64,000 nucleotides of DNA from Chengkuizengella axinellae (GCF_030730905.1 NZ_JAVAMP010000001.1:868001-932000), one strand, 5' to 3'. Positions 7,779-17,497 are shown, counted from the first letter of the stretch. Notes: a model not told the origin generated them from the letters alone. Numbers and translations are program-made.

Positions 7779-9763
7779 ATTGTGAAAAGTATCTTTCCAA
7801 GTTGCCAGCATCTTTTATTGAAGAAATTCAAAACGATTCAACATATGCTCAAATCATAAGAAACGGACATGAGCTAAAGGATTGTTTAACATCTTCTGAT
7901 TTATTAATGAAGTGTTATGAGAAATTAAGTTATCTAGAAAAGAAAACTTTGAATTTAATCCTTAGAAACTTTGGCTATGGTCCATTTGAATGGAAAGACA
8001 TGCTTTTATCAGTAGATACACCATTTTCAGAATCGGAAATTAAGGTAGGTCTTACACTTTTAAGACAAAAAGGAGTTGTTTTTACATTTCGAAAAACATG
8101 GGGAGATCATGTTTTTGTAATTCCCAAAGATAGTTTTCGTTCCTGGGTAAGCGTATTGATGCCGGATACAAATAAGATGGAATATTTACCTGATGAGGAA
8201 GTTCAACCTACTCATAAGATAGGACGTGGATTTTCATTTGATATGTTTCAATTCATTATTTTTATAGAGAAAAATGAGTTGGAATTAACACAAGCCGGAT
8301 TGGTTAAAAAACGGCAAGTTCAAAAAATATGTGATTTCATTGATTTTAATGAAGAGGATTTAGAATATATTGATTTTAAATACGAGGGGGAGGATGTTTA
8401 TCCAAAACAATTTGCAATAGTACTTGATATGATGATGAGATTGCAATTAGTCAATAAAGAATCTAAATCATTTCATCTAAATATGGAAAAAACACATGTT
8501 TGGCTTCTTCAAAATATGGATCAAATGAATAGGATTTTATATGAAAACTGGCAGCAAATATGTATGCCTAGTAATGTTTGGCTTCAGCTAATATGGGCAA
8601 AAATAGAGACTCTGGACTATGATATGTGGTATCCTATAGATGAACTGATAAAGTGGGTAAAAGGCACGCAGATTTTACAGTCCACTAATATAGATGAAAC
8701 GCATTGCGCTAACCAAATACTAAATTGGATCAAAAGTTATGCGGGATTTGGTTGGATTGAGATAGGGAAAAACAACAAGGATGAATTTGTTTTCAAATGG
8801 AAGATTAATATTCATGCTGAAGTAGAAGTAGATATACCTGTAGTAGATGAGGTGCAGTTTTATGTTCAAGCTGACTTTGAAGTTATTGTTCCTCCCAATG
8901 TTCCTTTTCATATCAGATGGGAACTTGAAGGAATGTCAGAGATCACATATTCAGACCTTATTATGCGTTATAAATTGCATAAAAAAAGTATCGAAAGAGC
9001 GAGACAAAAAGGAAAAACATCAACAGATCTGATTCTTTTTTTGGAGCAAAATTCAAAATATGAATTGCCTGAGAATGTAAAGAGCTCAATTGAAGAATGG
9101 TCTGAACAGTTTGGGAAGATTGTGATTGAAGAGGTTCTATTATTGAGATGCTCGGATAGTAAAATATCAGAACAAATAAAAGAAAATCCGATATTTCAGC
9201 CATATATTCTAACGATGTTGGGTGATCGGGATTTTATTATTGATAAAGGCAGCTCCAAAGAATTTTATAGGAAGTTAGAACAGCATGGATATTCACCTTT
9301 TATTAAAGAAACAAATAAGCAAAATTCGAATCAAATAGACAAAAACAACTCTGATATAAAACCTATTCATCTAGACGATTCATTTATGTTTGAGGACACT
9401 TCGTCAGCTTCAAAAGGATTGATCTATTCTAATAAAGCAATGTTATATTATGATATGGAAAAAACATTTCCAAAAGTAATAGATGTCTATCCAAAATTAG
9501 AACAAATTCCACCAATGTGGTTAAAACAATATAGATCTTACCATCCGTCAACAGAAAAGGAAATTGTACAAAAAGCCATTGAAAATCGTGTATATTTAAA
9601 ATTGCGTAGCAATCATAAAGAGAGAACCATTTTGCCAAAAGAATTAGAAGAAAAATCAGATCAATATTCAGTACGAGGATTTGAAAACAATGATGAAATT
9701 ACCTTATTTTCCCATCAATGGAATGAAATGAGGTTGATTTTCCCTGGGATTAATGATAAATAG
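7775..9763 (+). CDS. Helicase-associated domain protein, partner of the XPB-type helicase
   Basis: This 662-residue protein has no helicase motifs. Around residues 360-480 it carries the XPB/Ssl2-associated domain (Helicase_C_3 type), beginning FYVQADFEVIVPP and including LIMRYKLHKKSIERA and LEQNSKYELPENV. The same domain type is present at the N-terminus of the upstream helicase. The N-terminal part is rich in predicted winged-helix-like segments. It starts with GTG inside the helicase stop (GTGA overlap), so translation is coupled and a complex with the helicase is likely. Such pairs occur in Paenibacillus relatives and actinobacteria. The biochemical role is not established. Confidence 0.8.
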   Translation: MNCEKYLSKLPASFIEEIQNDSTYAQIIRNGHELKDCLTSSDLLMKCYEKLSYLEKKTLNLILRNFGYGPFEWKDMLLSVDTPFSESEIKVGLTLLRQKGVVFTFRKTWGDHVFVIPKDSFRSWVSVLMPDTNKMEYLPDEEVQPTHKIGRGFSFDMFQFIIFIEKNELELTQAGLVKKRQVQKICDFIDFNEEDLEYIDFKYEGEDVYPKQFAIVLDMMMRLQLVNKESKSFHLNMEKTHVWLLQNMDQMNRILYENWQQICMPSNVWLQLIWAKIETLDYDMWYPIDELIKWVKGTQILQSTNIDETHCANQILNWIKSYAGFGWIEIGKNNKDEFVFKWKINIHAEVEVDIPVVDEVQFYVQADFEVIVPPNVPFHIRWELEGMSEITYSDLIMRYKLHKKSIERARQKGKTSTDLILFLEQNSKYELPENVKSSIEEWSEQFGKIVIEEVLLLRCSDSKISEQIKENPIFQPYILTMLGDRDFIIDKGSSKEFYRKLEQHGYSPFIKETNKQNSNQIDKNNSDIKPIHLDDSFMFEDTSSASKGLIYSNKAMLYYDMEKTFPKVIDVYPKLEQIPPMWLKQYRSYHPSTEKEIVQKAIENRVYLKLRSNHKERTILPKELEEKSDQYSVRGFENNDEITLFSHQWNEMRLIFPGINDK

Positions 9764-9849
9764 TTATTAAGTCCTAATTAATGTATGAAAAAAAGGGCGT
9801 TTTACAATTATCTCTAACTTATAAATAGAATTAGATAGGAATGATATAG

Positions 9850-10293
9850 ATGAGTGTATATGAACTCACTGATTTGGATATGTCTACGTTGTTAATGGAA
9901 GCATATGATCTTGGTGATATGATAAATGCTTCCGAGGAGCTTAACGATTATTTGTTTTGGAAAAAAGAGATTGAAAAAGACGCAGAGGTTCAAATAAAGG
10001 TAAATCAATTTCTGAAAAAGAAGGAGATTTATGAGGATTGCGAGAGGTTTGGACAATTTCATCCAGACTATCATTCAGCTTTAGAAGAAGTTCAAAAAGT
10101 AGAAAAAGAATTAAATGAGTTAAATAAAGTTAGAAAGTTCAAAGAATCGGAAGAGAAGATTGATCTTCTCCTATATTCGATTTCTAAAACTCTCGCTCAT
10201 GAAATTTCAGAGGAGATAAAAGTGCCAAGCAACAATCCCTTGCCAACAGTAGCAGGCTGTGGCTCAGGTGGATGCAGTGGAAAGTGCAGTTAA
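9850..10293 (+). CDS. ricF: RicF (YlbF), Fe-S subunit of the RNA maturation Ric complex
   Basis: The product is a YlbF-family helical protein of 147 residues. In B. subtilis, RicA, RicF and RicT form a complex that directs RNase Y cleavage of operon mRNAs and affects sporulation, competence and biofilm formation; the complex carries [4Fe-4S] clusters. The expected C-terminal cysteine cluster is visible as GCGSGGCSGKC, with Cys137, Cys142 and Cys146. The helical body includes FLKKKEIYEDCERFGQFHPDYH. In B. subtilis ylbF and ylbG are adjacent; here an asparaginase gene on the other strand lies between them. Confidence 0.88.
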   Translation: MSVYELTDLDMSTLLMEAYDLGDMINASEELNDYLFWKKEIEKDAEVQIKVNQFLKKKEIYEDCERFGQFHPDYHSALEEVQKVEKELNELNKVRKFKESEEKIDLLLYSISKTLAHEISEEIKVPSNNPLPTVAGCGSGGCSGKCS

Positions 10294-10303
10294 AGACTTT
10301 TGT

Positions 10304-10346
10304 CCCTGCCAGAATGTTCAGATCAAACTTAAACATTCTGGCAGGG
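10304..10346. terminator. 15-bp perfect hairpin between ricF and the asparaginase gene
   Basis: CCCTGCCAGAATGTT (10304-10318) pairs perfectly with 10332-10346. There is no T tract on either side, so it is an atypical terminator or an mRNA 3'-end stabiliser for ricF or for the converging gene. Confidence 0.5.
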
Positions 10347-10370
10347 TATTAAAAAAGGTTATAAAAAAGG

Positions 10371-11375
10371 TTATACACGGTGAAGCTTAAATACAGGTTC
10401 TAAACGACCTACATTTTCATTCCTGCGATTCTTTATAATTGGATAATGAAACCTAGTTAGTTCTTGTTTTTCGTGTGATGAAAGCAAGCCCAATTGAGAT
10501 AGAATTTCTACAGCTGATGGATAAGAAGCTCTTTCTGCTCCGTCACTAACTTTGATTGCTATACCTAAATCTTCTGAAGGGATTGTTAAAGCAAATACAC
10601 CTTCATTGCCCATTTTTCCAAGAATACGACCTTTAGTGGCTTGAATGAGATGTGTATCAAATCGCTCTGTTCCTGCTATATAAAATGGTTGCAAAGAAAC
10701 AGCATGAACTATTTTTTCACAAGCTTGTTTCTTTCTTTCAGCTAAAGAGGTCGGTGAACCCAATTTTGCAAAAGCAGTTGCTAACTGGTGAACTGTTATT
10801 CCAAACACAGGAACACCACAGCCGTCTTTAGCAATATTAATCTCGCTTGTTTTAGCCCCTGTCATTTCTTTGATAGTTTCTAACATGATTTGTTGAACTG
10901 GATGTTCGACGGATAAATAGCTATTCAATGGGCAATTTAATAATTTGGACAACAGAAGCATGCCAGCATGTTTTCCAGAACAAGTATTATGCAGGCTTGT
11001 GAATTGAACATTTTCACGAAGCAACCTTTCTCTTGTTTCTTTATGAAGTGGCTTTTGTTCTCCGCATAACAATTGAGAATGATTTAAATTTATTTTAGTG
11101 AGAATGGATTGTACTGCTCTGACATGTTCTGATTCTCCATTATGTGAAGAGCAGATAACAGCAATTTCTTCATCCGATAATTCGATATCAGTATTTAATA
11201 CTTCTTCCATGATTGGAATCGCTTGCAACAGCTTGGCAGTGGACCTAGCATATGTTTTATAGTGGGGATCTCCTAAATAATATTGAAGTTTGCCATCTGA
11301 ATTTGAAACCGCAATATAACCATCGTGTAGGCTTTCGATCATAGATCCTCTTTTTACATGTATCAAAGTAGTCAA
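10371..11375 (-). CDS. L-asparaginase of the Rhizobium etli type (AsnA-like, PF06089)
   Basis: This family hydrolyses L-asparagine to aspartate and ammonia and is unrelated to the E. coli type. The hallmark motifs are present: ARSTAKLLQAIP, CSSHNGESEH, NTCSGKHAGML with the catalytic Ser-Lys and the zinc-linked Cys, DGCGVPVF, and AGTERFDT. I chose the TTG at 11375, which lies behind AAGGGAGTGA and gives 334 residues, the normal size. The frame is open 42 codons further upstream, but that stretch overlaps the ylbG start and lacks family similarity. Substrate is inferred from the family. Confidence 0.88.
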   Translation of the reverse strand: MTTLIHVKRGSMIESLHDGYIAVSNSDGKLQYYLGDPHYKTYARSTAKLLQAIPIMEEVLNTDIELSDEEIAVICSSHNGESEHVRAVQSILTKINLNHSQLLCGEQKPLHKETRERLLRENVQFTSLHNTCSGKHAGMLLLSKLLNCPLNSYLSVEHPVQQIMLETIKEMTGAKTSEINIAKDGCGVPVFGITVHQLATAFAKLGSPTSLAERKKQACEKIVHAVSLQPFYIAGTERFDTHLIQATKGRILGKMGNEGVFALTIPSEDLGIAIKVSDGAERASYPSAVEILSQLGLLSSHEKQELTRFHYPIIKNRRNENVGRLEPVFKLHRV

Positions 11376-11424
11376 GAAATTCACTCCCTTTAGTTTTAAG
11401 AAATTATGAATTTGAGGTGTTAAA

Positions 11425-11688
11425 ATGTTTACTGGAAGAACTGGACTCATCATATGGGTTAAACATATAAAAGCATTAAGATTAGTTGAAAGATATGGCA
11501 CAATTCACTATGTATCAAAAAAGATGAAGTATGTAGTGTTATATGTTAATGAAACAAAGGTAGAACAAACGATTGCTCAATTAAACAAACTGAATTTTGT
11601 TATAAACATTGAACGATCTTATCGAAGAGAAATTAAAACAGATTATGATACTAATGTGCCTGATAAAACTAGATTTTACTCCATTTAA
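11425..11688 (+). CDS. ylbG: YlbG family protein (DUF2129)
   Basis: This 87-residue protein matches YlbG, a small conserved Firmicute protein of unknown function. The characteristic pattern is an N-terminal RTGLIIWVKHIKALRLVERYG, then YVVLYVNETKVEQTIAQL and a C-terminal VINIERSYRREI. It starts at an ATG behind GAGGTG. It is divergent from the asparaginase gene, with 49 bases between the two starts. Its association with ylbF in other Bacilli is conserved here only at a distance of about 1.1 kb. Confidence 0.88.
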   Translation: MFTGRTGLIIWVKHIKALRLVERYGTIHYVSKKMKYVVLYVNETKVEQTIAQLNKLNFVINIERSYRREIKTDYDTNVPDKTRFYSI

Positions 11689-11733
11689 TTAAAATCCCAT
11701 TTGATTATTACTTAATGCAAGCTAGATGTCAAA

Positions 11734-11748
11734 TGAAAATCATTATCT
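11734..11748. promoter_or_regulatory. Fur-box-like inverted repeat in a convergent intergenic region
   Basis: TGAAAATCATTATCT matches 13 of 15 positions of the 7-1-7 Fur consensus TGATAATNATTATCA. It lies between two converging genes with no obvious downstream gene, so its function is doubtful. Confidence 0.25.
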
Positions 11749-11760
11749 TTTTGTACATAT

Positions 11761-11824
11761 TAAAAGCGCCTAAACTTAGATTGATGATGAACTAACATCA
11801 ATCCTTCTAAAAGGCGCTTTTTTT
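11761..11824. terminator. Bidirectional terminator between ylbG and the chemoreceptor gene
   Basis: AAAAGCGCC pairs with GGCGCTTTT, and an inner stem GATTGATG/CATCAATC extends it into a long hairpin. A-rich and T-rich flanks allow termination on both strands. Confidence 0.88.
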
Positions 11825-11855
11825 CCGGCTATATTTCAGATCAAAAATCCTTCAT

Positions 11856-13946
11856 TTAGTTTTCTTCTTTTACCTTGAATCGTTCTACAGATTGATTTAA
11901 TTCTGTAGACATGGATAATAAGTCATCAATTCGGTCTATGACAGTAGTCATATTTGAAGTTGTTTCGGTTGCAGATGCGGCAACTTCTTCAGTACTTGAT
12001 GTTGTTTCCATCGCATAGGAAGAAGATTCCTTGGAATTGGTCTGAATAGATGATACACTTGATTTTTGCTCTCGTAGCAAATTATTCATTGAATTAATGG
12101 ATAGTAACACTTTATCCATGGATTCAATAATTTCCAATAAAGCTGTTTTAGCTTTTTCCGCTGCCATTCTTTCTTCATGGGCTTGTTCTATGTTATAAGC
12201 CATTGTATTGTTTACATTAGAGATTGAATCAAGTACAAGATTAATGATTTCCTCTACGTTGTCTGAAGCTTCCTTGCTTTGTACTGCTAATTTTCTTATC
12301 TCATCAGCAACAACAGCAAATCCTTTTCCCTGAGTTCCTGCACGAGCAGCCTCAATACTAGCATTTAAAGAAAGCAAATTTGTTTGCTTGGCAATATTTT
12401 TTGAGGTTTCAAGTATTTTTCTGATTTGGAATGCACGTTCTTCTAGTATATTGACTTCTTTAGAAGAATGATCTGTAGATTCGGCCAAAGATTGAACTCC
12501 ATCGATCACGTTTTCAAGAATGGATTGATTATCATTGATTGTTTCCTGAGTATGTTTAGCTTTTTCTATAACATTATTTTTTTGCGTTTCAATTTCAGTG
12601 GCAAGCTCCATAAATTGATCGATTTTATCATCGGTTTCCTGGCTTATAGTTGCTTGATATTCAGAGCTATGAGCAATTTCGTCGATGGCTGCTGTGATTT
12701 GTTTAGAAGCTACAGCTACTTCGTCCACAGTTAGACGAAGCTTCTCTGATGTAGTGAGAGTTAGTTTTGACGCCTGTTTCGTATTGGTTACAAGCTGATT
12801 TAAGCTGTACACCATTTCGTCAAACGAATCTGCAAGCATCCCAATTTCATCTTTTCGTTTGATATTAGTTGTTTGGGTTAAATCCCCTTTAGAAATTCTA
12901 TTTGAGACGGATATTAATTTTTTGAGGGGTTTAATTAATCTATTGGAAAACCCAAAAGCAATGATAGTGACTGCTGCCAATAAAGATAAAACAACGATGA
13001 TGATTACATTTCTAATTTCTGAAACTGCACTAAATGCAACAGTTACTGGAGTTTCGACAAAAACAGCACCACCAATTTGATTATCATATACATAAGATGT
13101 CACATGTGAGACCCCATTTTCATCTTTAAAAATTCCATATCCACTCATACTATTGATTTCTGAAAATTCAGTAGTTTCCAATTTGGCGATCATATCCATG
13201 ACACCTTCGTGTTCAAGTGTGTTTTCAACAGCTCCATCTTGATTTATTAATGCTAGATGTTCTTCGTCATCTGAAGCTACTAAGTATCCATCACTTGAAA
13301 TTAAAAACATTTGATTTTGATTTTCTTCGAAATTTCCTCTTATCTCCTTCCAAGCGGACTGTAAACTTAAATAAGTTCCAATTGTTCCAATGGGTTTGTT
13401 AACTAAATCAGTCACTGAATTTGAAACTTCCAAAATAAATTTCGGTCCCATCATATAGTTGCTTTCTTCAATTTTTCCTATGTAGTTACCTGTATTATTT
13501 ACTTTTATGTAAGAGGAATCTTCGGAACGGTCTTGCATAATAGAGGAGAATCCAGACCGTAATACTTCTTGGCCCGTTTCATCTATTTGGTAGATATCAA
13601 TAAATTTCGAGCTTGTCCCTTGCAAGTGGGAGAATCCAATGTTGATTTCTTCAGTAGATTTGTTTTTTAATAAATCAGACATTAGATTTAATTCTTCAGA
13701 AGTTGTGAGAACATAATTTTGCAATGATTGCAGTTGGGTTTGAGCTACCATTAAAGATTGATTTTGAATATTTTCCTCCATTTTTGTTGATACGTAAGGA
13801 GTAATAATTATACTAAGTAAAAGTCCAGTAGTTACCATAGAGAAGAAAAATAACAGATTGATTTTTGTCCCTATCCCATGAATGTTAAATTTTTTTCTTA
13901 TGTATTTTGACCTATCTTGTGTATCTTTTTTTATGTTTTTTGCCAC
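11856..13946 (-). CDS. Methyl-accepting chemotaxis protein with extracellular Cache-type sensor
   Basis: This 696-residue transmembrane receptor signals to CheA/CheW. It has a short cytoplasmic N-terminus, TM1 at about residues 28-50, a roughly 250-residue extracellular sensor that looks like a double-Cache domain, TM2 near 308-330, a HAMP domain with [18 protein letters not shown], and a long coiled-coil signalling domain. The conserved hairpin tip [15 protein letters not shown] with SIEAARAG is intact. The start is a GTG behind AAGGGGG. No C-terminal CheR-docking pentapeptide is apparent. The ligand cannot be deduced; no metabolic gene is in the same transcription unit. Confidence 0.92.
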   Translation of the reverse strand: MAKNIKKDTQDRSKYIRKKFNIHGIGTKINLLFFFSMVTTGLLLSIIITPYVSTKMEENIQNQSLMVAQTQLQSLQNYVLTTSEELNLMSDLLKNKSTEEINIGFSHLQGTSSKFIDIYQIDETGQEVLRSGFSSIMQDRSEDSSYIKVNNTGNYIGKIEESNYMMGPKFILEVSNSVTDLVNKPIGTIGTYLSLQSAWKEIRGNFEENQNQMFLISSDGYLVASDDEEHLALINQDGAVENTLEHEGVMDMIAKLETTEFSEINSMSGYGIFKDENGVSHVTSYVYDNQIGGAVFVETPVTVAFSAVSEIRNVIIIVVLSLLAAVTIIAFGFSNRLIKPLKKLISVSNRISKGDLTQTTNIKRKDEIGMLADSFDEMVYSLNQLVTNTKQASKLTLTTSEKLRLTVDEVAVASKQITAAIDEIAHSSEYQATISQETDDKIDQFMELATEIETQKNNVIEKAKHTQETINDNQSILENVIDGVQSLAESTDHSSKEVNILEERAFQIRKILETSKNIAKQTNLLSLNASIEAARAGTQGKGFAVVADEIRKLAVQSKEASDNVEEIINLVLDSISNVNNTMAYNIEQAHEERMAAEKAKTALLEIIESMDKVLLSINSMNNLLREQKSSVSSIQTNSKESSSYAMETTSSTEEVAASATETTSNMTTVIDRIDDLLSMSTELNQSVERFKVKEEN

Positions 13947-13984
13947 ACAAAAACCCCCTTAATAAATCCAATTGTATTAATTGA

Positions 13985-13993
13985 ATTATATCA
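13985..13993 (-). promoter_or_regulatory. Extended -10 promoter for the chemoreceptor gene
   Basis: On the minus strand the sequence reads TGATATAAT, an extended -10 with a perfect TATAAT box, about 40 bases upstream of the GTG start. No strong -35 is visible. Confidence 0.55.
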
Positions 13994-14074
13994 TTAATAG
14001 GGGGTATGAATACTGCATTTCGGTAAAATGTTTCCAAAATAAAACATATTTAATACATTTTTCTACATAAAAAA

Positions 14075-14449
14075 CTATAGATAATAAAATAATAAGCATA
14101 ACATCATAATACAAAATAATACTAACCCTGTTACAAGAAGTGGTTTAATGAAATTGAATTCAGACATTTCTGAAGGTAGTCTCATCGAGTCTATATCATC
14201 ACCCAGCATTTCTCCTTGGCGAGTAGTTCTTTTTACCACTTTTCGAATACTAGAATAGAAAAAATCGAAAAAACCGCCTCTAACAACAATGAGGAATAAG
14301 CCAAGTAATAAAAATACCGCTGAGATGATAAAAATCGAATTGATGTATGAGACTAAGGTAATTTCTTTATAATAAAGAAGCGATAGGAAAAAAGGTGCTA
14401 AAAAAATAAAAATATTGAATAAAATTACCTTTTTATTGTATAAATACAT
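14075..14449 (-). CDS. DUF3899 family membrane protein
   Basis: This 124-residue protein has three hydrophobic segments (about residues 8-27, 33-56 and 102-123) and a cytoplasmic loop containing GGFFDFFYSSIRKV, the pattern of the uncharacterised DUF3899 family of Bacilli. The ATG at 14449 has an ideal GGAGG site; the frame extends 7 codons further to an ATG that lies upstream of that site and is not the likely start. No function is known. Confidence 0.75.
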   Translation of the reverse strand: MYLYNKKVILFNIFIFLAPFFLSLLYYKEITLVSYINSIFIISAVFLLLGLFLIVVRGGFFDFFYSSIRKVVKRTTRQGEMLGDDIDSMRLPSEMSEFNFIKPLLVTGLVLFCIMMLCLLFYYL

Positions 14450-14749
14450 GATCAACCTCCTAAATCTCATTATATAATTCGGGTTCTAAAAAGGGAAGTT
14501 TTTAAGAAGATAACGCTTTACCATAAGACTATAATGACGTTTTACAGTGATAAAATAATTACTAAAATATAGTACTGTAGACCTATTATTTTGTATCTTA
14601 AGTCATTAGTTTTATCAAAAATTGTAAAAATAAATAGGTATTTAGAATTATCAAAAAAATAATGTACAATTTATAGAAAAGCTGTATAATAAGAGTAGTG
14701 GACAGAAACCCACTGGAAAAAAATGATTAAAAAAGGGGAGAATTTATTC
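14450..14749. other. Intergenic region with divergent control of the DUF3899 gene and oppA
   Basis: About 300 AT-rich bases separate the two divergent genes. They hold the candidate oppA promoter described at 14663-14690. I see no riboswitch-like fold, repeat or additional ORF. Confidence 0.5.
14663..14690 (+). promoter_or_regulatory. Candidate sigma-A promoter of the opp operon
   Basis: A perfect TATAAT at 14685-14690 lies 16 bases after a weak -35 (TGTACA, 14663-14668). It is 60 bases upstream of the oppA start. Confidence 0.5.
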
Positions 14750-16438
14750 ATGAGAAAGACAAAATGGTCTTTTCTACTAACACTCATGTTAGTGTTAAGT
14801 GTGTTCGTAGCTGCATGTAGCGGCGGAGGAGAGGCAACTCCTGAAGAAACACCTGCAGATGAAGGTACTACAACTGAAGGAGAAGCAACAACTCCAGAAG
14901 AACCAGCATCAGATGTAGCACAAGTATTGAACGTGCTTGAAACAGCTGAAATCCCAACAATGGATACTGTAATGGGTACAGATGCAGTTGCTTTTGAATG
15001 GGGTAACGCAGTATTTGAAGGTTTATACGCTTTAGGTGAAAATGCACAACCTGTTCCAGGTGTTGCAGAAAGTCATGAAGTAAGTGAAGATGGTAAAGTT
15101 TATACTTTCAAATTACGTGAAGATGCAGTATGGTCTGATGGCTCTCAAGTAGTAGCAGACGATTTCATCTTTACTTGGCAAAAGGTTGTAAACCCAGAAA
15201 CTGGTTCTCAGTATAACTTTATAATGGGTGACATACTTAACGCAAACAGCATCATGGCTGGTGAAATGACTCCAGACCAGTTAGGTGTTAAAGCAATTGA
15301 TGAAACAACTTTAGAAGTAACTTTAGAGCAACCAGTTGATTATTTCCTTTCATTAACTGCGTTCCCTGTATACTTCCCGCAAAAGCGTGAGTTTGTAGAA
15401 GCGCAAGGTGAAAACTATGCTCTTGAAGTTGAAAACTTACTTTTCAATGGTCCATTTGTTATGACAGAGTGGAAACATGAAGAAGGTTGGGTACTTAAGA
15501 AAAACCCTAATTATTGGGATAAAGATGTAGTTAAGTTAGAAGAAATCAACATTAAAGTAGTAAAAGACGTAGCTACTGGAGTGAACTTATACGACACTGG
15601 TAAAGTTGATCGCGCTGGATTAACTTCTGAATTTGTAGACAAGTATAGAAATGATCCTGCATTCACGACAATTGAAGAAACAGTTGTATTCTGGTTTAAA
15701 ATGAACCAAGAAAATGAAGCCTTAGCAAATGAAAACATTCGTAAAGCGATTGCATTAGGTGTAGATAGACAAGGATTAACAGATGTTATCTTAAACAATG
15801 GTTCTATTCCTGCATATACAGCAGTTCCTAAGGGATTTGTTTCCCACCCAGAAACTGGTGAAGAATTCAATGACAAATACGGTAATTTCTATGAGTTTGA
15901 TGCTGATCTAGCATTAGAGCACTGGAATAAAGGTTTAGAGGAATTAGGATTAACTGAACTTTCATTAGAAATTTTAGGTGGAGATACTGAAACAGCTAAG
16001 AAATCTGATGCTTACTTTAAAGATCAATTAGAGAAACATTTACCTGGATTAACTGTTACATTATTAGAGGTTCCATTTAAACAACGTCTTGAATTAGACG
16101 AAACTCAACAATATGATCTTCAAGTTGCAGGTTGGGGTCCAGACTATCTTGATGCTATGACTTTCGTTGATCTTTGGGTAACTGGTGGCGGTCATAACAT
16201 GATGAGTTATTCTAACCCTGAGTTTGATCAATTAATTGAAGATTCTAAAACGAATTTAACTGGTGTTGAGCGTTTTGAAGCAATGCAAGAAGCTGCTCGT
16301 ATCGTAATGGAAGATGCTGCATTCTCTCCACTTTATCAACGTGCAAGAGCAGTGTTAATTCAACCATACATTAAAGATATGTTTGTTCTTCCTTTTGGTC
16401 CAGATTATACTTATAAGTGGGCATCTATTGAGAAATAA
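14750..16438 (+). CDS. oppA: Oligopeptide ABC transporter substrate-binding lipoprotein OppA
   Basis: This 562-residue lipoprotein captures peptides outside the cell for OppBCDF. The N-terminus has a positively charged signal, a hydrophobic core and a lipobox ending in VFVAAC, followed by an acidic Thr/Glu/Pro-rich linker. The SBP_bac_5 fold is supported by SEDGKVYTFKLREDAVWSDG, FTWQKVVNP and GWGPDYLD. I chose the ATG at 14750, placed properly behind AAGGGGAG, and not the in-frame ATG at 14723. It is the first gene of oppABCDF. A stem-loop downstream probably lets oppA be expressed above the permease genes. Confidence 0.93.
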   Translation: MRKTKWSFLLTLMLVLSVFVAACSGGGEATPEETPADEGTTTEGEATTPEEPASDVAQVLNVLETAEIPTMDTVMGTDAVAFEWGNAVFEGLYALGENAQPVPGVAESHEVSEDGKVYTFKLREDAVWSDGSQVVADDFIFTWQKVVNPETGSQYNFIMGDILNANSIMAGEMTPDQLGVKAIDETTLEVTLEQPVDYFLSLTAFPVYFPQKREFVEAQGENYALEVENLLFNGPFVMTEWKHEEGWVLKKNPNYWDKDVVKLEEINIKVVKDVATGVNLYDTGKVDRAGLTSEFVDKYRNDPAFTTIEETVVFWFKMNQENEALANENIRKAIALGVDRQGLTDVILNNGSIPAYTAVPKGFVSHPETGEEFNDKYGNFYEFDADLALEHWNKGLEELGLTELSLEILGGDTETAKKSDAYFKDQLEKHLPGLTVTLLEVPFKQRLELDETQQYDLQVAGWGPDYLDAMTFVDLWVTGGGHNMMSYSNPEFDQLIEDSKTNLTGVERFEAMQEAARIVMEDAAFSPLYQRARAVLIQPYIKDMFVLPFGPDYTYKWASIEK

Positions 16439-16472
16439 GTAATCAAACATGTTAGTGTTTATTTAAATTAGG

Positions 16473-16508
16473 AAAGAGAGTATGTGCTCTAGCCCATACT
16501 CTCTTTTT
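16473..16508 (+). terminator. Intra-operon stem-loop between oppA and oppB
   Basis: AAAGAGAGTATG (16473-16484) pairs with CATACTCTCTTT (16495-16506), and a T5 run follows. It looks like a partial terminator or 3'-end stabiliser that raises oppA mRNA relative to oppBCDF. Confidence 0.75.
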
Positions 16509-16566
16509 CCCTGTAAGCTGTTGAATGACTTGTGTGAATGCACAAAATCGATTAGGAGGTGCAGAA

Positions 16567-17496
16567 ATGGCAAAATACATTTTGAAACGTGTAGCATTTT
16601 CATTTATTACATTATTAATTATTGCATCCATTACGTTTTTCTTAATGAAACTTATGCCAGGAACACCGTTTACTGCTCAAGAGAAATTAACTGAAGTTCA
16701 AATAGAGATTTTAAATGAAAAATATAACTTGAATGATCCAGTGCCAGTTCAATATGCTAAATATATTGGTAACATGTTAAAAGGAGATCTAGGGGTTTCT
16801 TTTCAATTTGATAATCGAAATGTTACTGATTTAATATTAGACCGCATTGGACCTTCTGCTCATCTTGGTTTGCAAACGTTAATCTTTGGAGCAATAGCCG
16901 GAATAATTTTTGGTGTAATTGCAGCACTGAAGCAAAATACGATGTGGGATTATGGATCTACATTTTTAGCCGTATTAGGTAAATCAATACCGAATTTTGT
17001 CTTTGCAGGGATGTTGCAATATTTTATTGGTGTAAAACTTGGTTGGTTTCCAGTCGCATTTTGGGAAGGGCCGTCCTATACAGTTATGCCTACCATTGCA
17101 AACGCAATGTTTACCTTAGCAGTAGCTGCTCGTTTTATGAGAACTGAAATGATCGAGGTCCTATCATCTGATTATATTGTAACTGCAAAAGCTAAAGGGT
17201 TAAGCAGTGCAGTGGTGACTATAAAACATGGGTTGCGTAATGGATTAATACCACTGGTTACAGTGTTAGGTCCTTTAGCAGCAGGTTTATTGACGGGTTC
17301 ACTCGTTATAGAAAGGATTTTTGCTATTCCGGGACTAGGTGAACAATTTGTGCGTTCAATTACTACAAATGACTTTCCTATGATTATGGGTATAACATTA
17401 TTTTATTCTGTTTTTCTAATATTTGTAATTTTATTAGTTGACATTTTATATGGTATTATCGACCCTCGTATCCGTCTTGCAGGAGGTAATAAATAA
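16567..17496 (+). CDS. oppB: Oligopeptide ABC transporter permease OppB
   Basis: This 309-residue inner-membrane permease of the binding-protein-dependent family has six predicted transmembrane helices. The EAA-loop motif contacting the ATPases is visible in DYIVTAKAKGLSSAVVTIKHGLRN. The N-terminus FLMKLMPGTPF and C-terminus DILYGIIDPRIRL are typical of OppB. I chose the ATG at 16567, seven bases after AGGAGG; the open frame upstream to 16525 has no suitable SD. It pairs with OppC to form the channel. The oppC start follows one base after its stop codon. Confidence 0.92.
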   Translation: MAKYILKRVAFSFITLLIIASITFFLMKLMPGTPFTAQEKLTEVQIEILNEKYNLNDPVPVQYAKYIGNMLKGDLGVSFQFDNRNVTDLILDRIGPSAHLGLQTLIFGAIAGIIFGVIAALKQNTMWDYGSTFLAVLGKSIPNFVFAGMLQYFIGVKLGWFPVAFWEGPSYTVMPTIANAMFTLAVAARFMRTEMIEVLSSDYIVTAKAKGLSSAVVTIKHGLRNGLIPLVTVLGPLAAGLLTGSLVIERIFAIPGLGEQFVRSITTNDFPMIMGITLFYSVFLIFVILLVDILYGIIDPRIRLAGGNK

Positions 17497-17497
17497 T

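Noticed and set aside
10371-11501. Longer asparaginase start at 11501
   Set aside because: The extra 42 codons overlap the ylbG start on the other strand and have no family similarity, while a well-placed SD marks the TTG at 11375.
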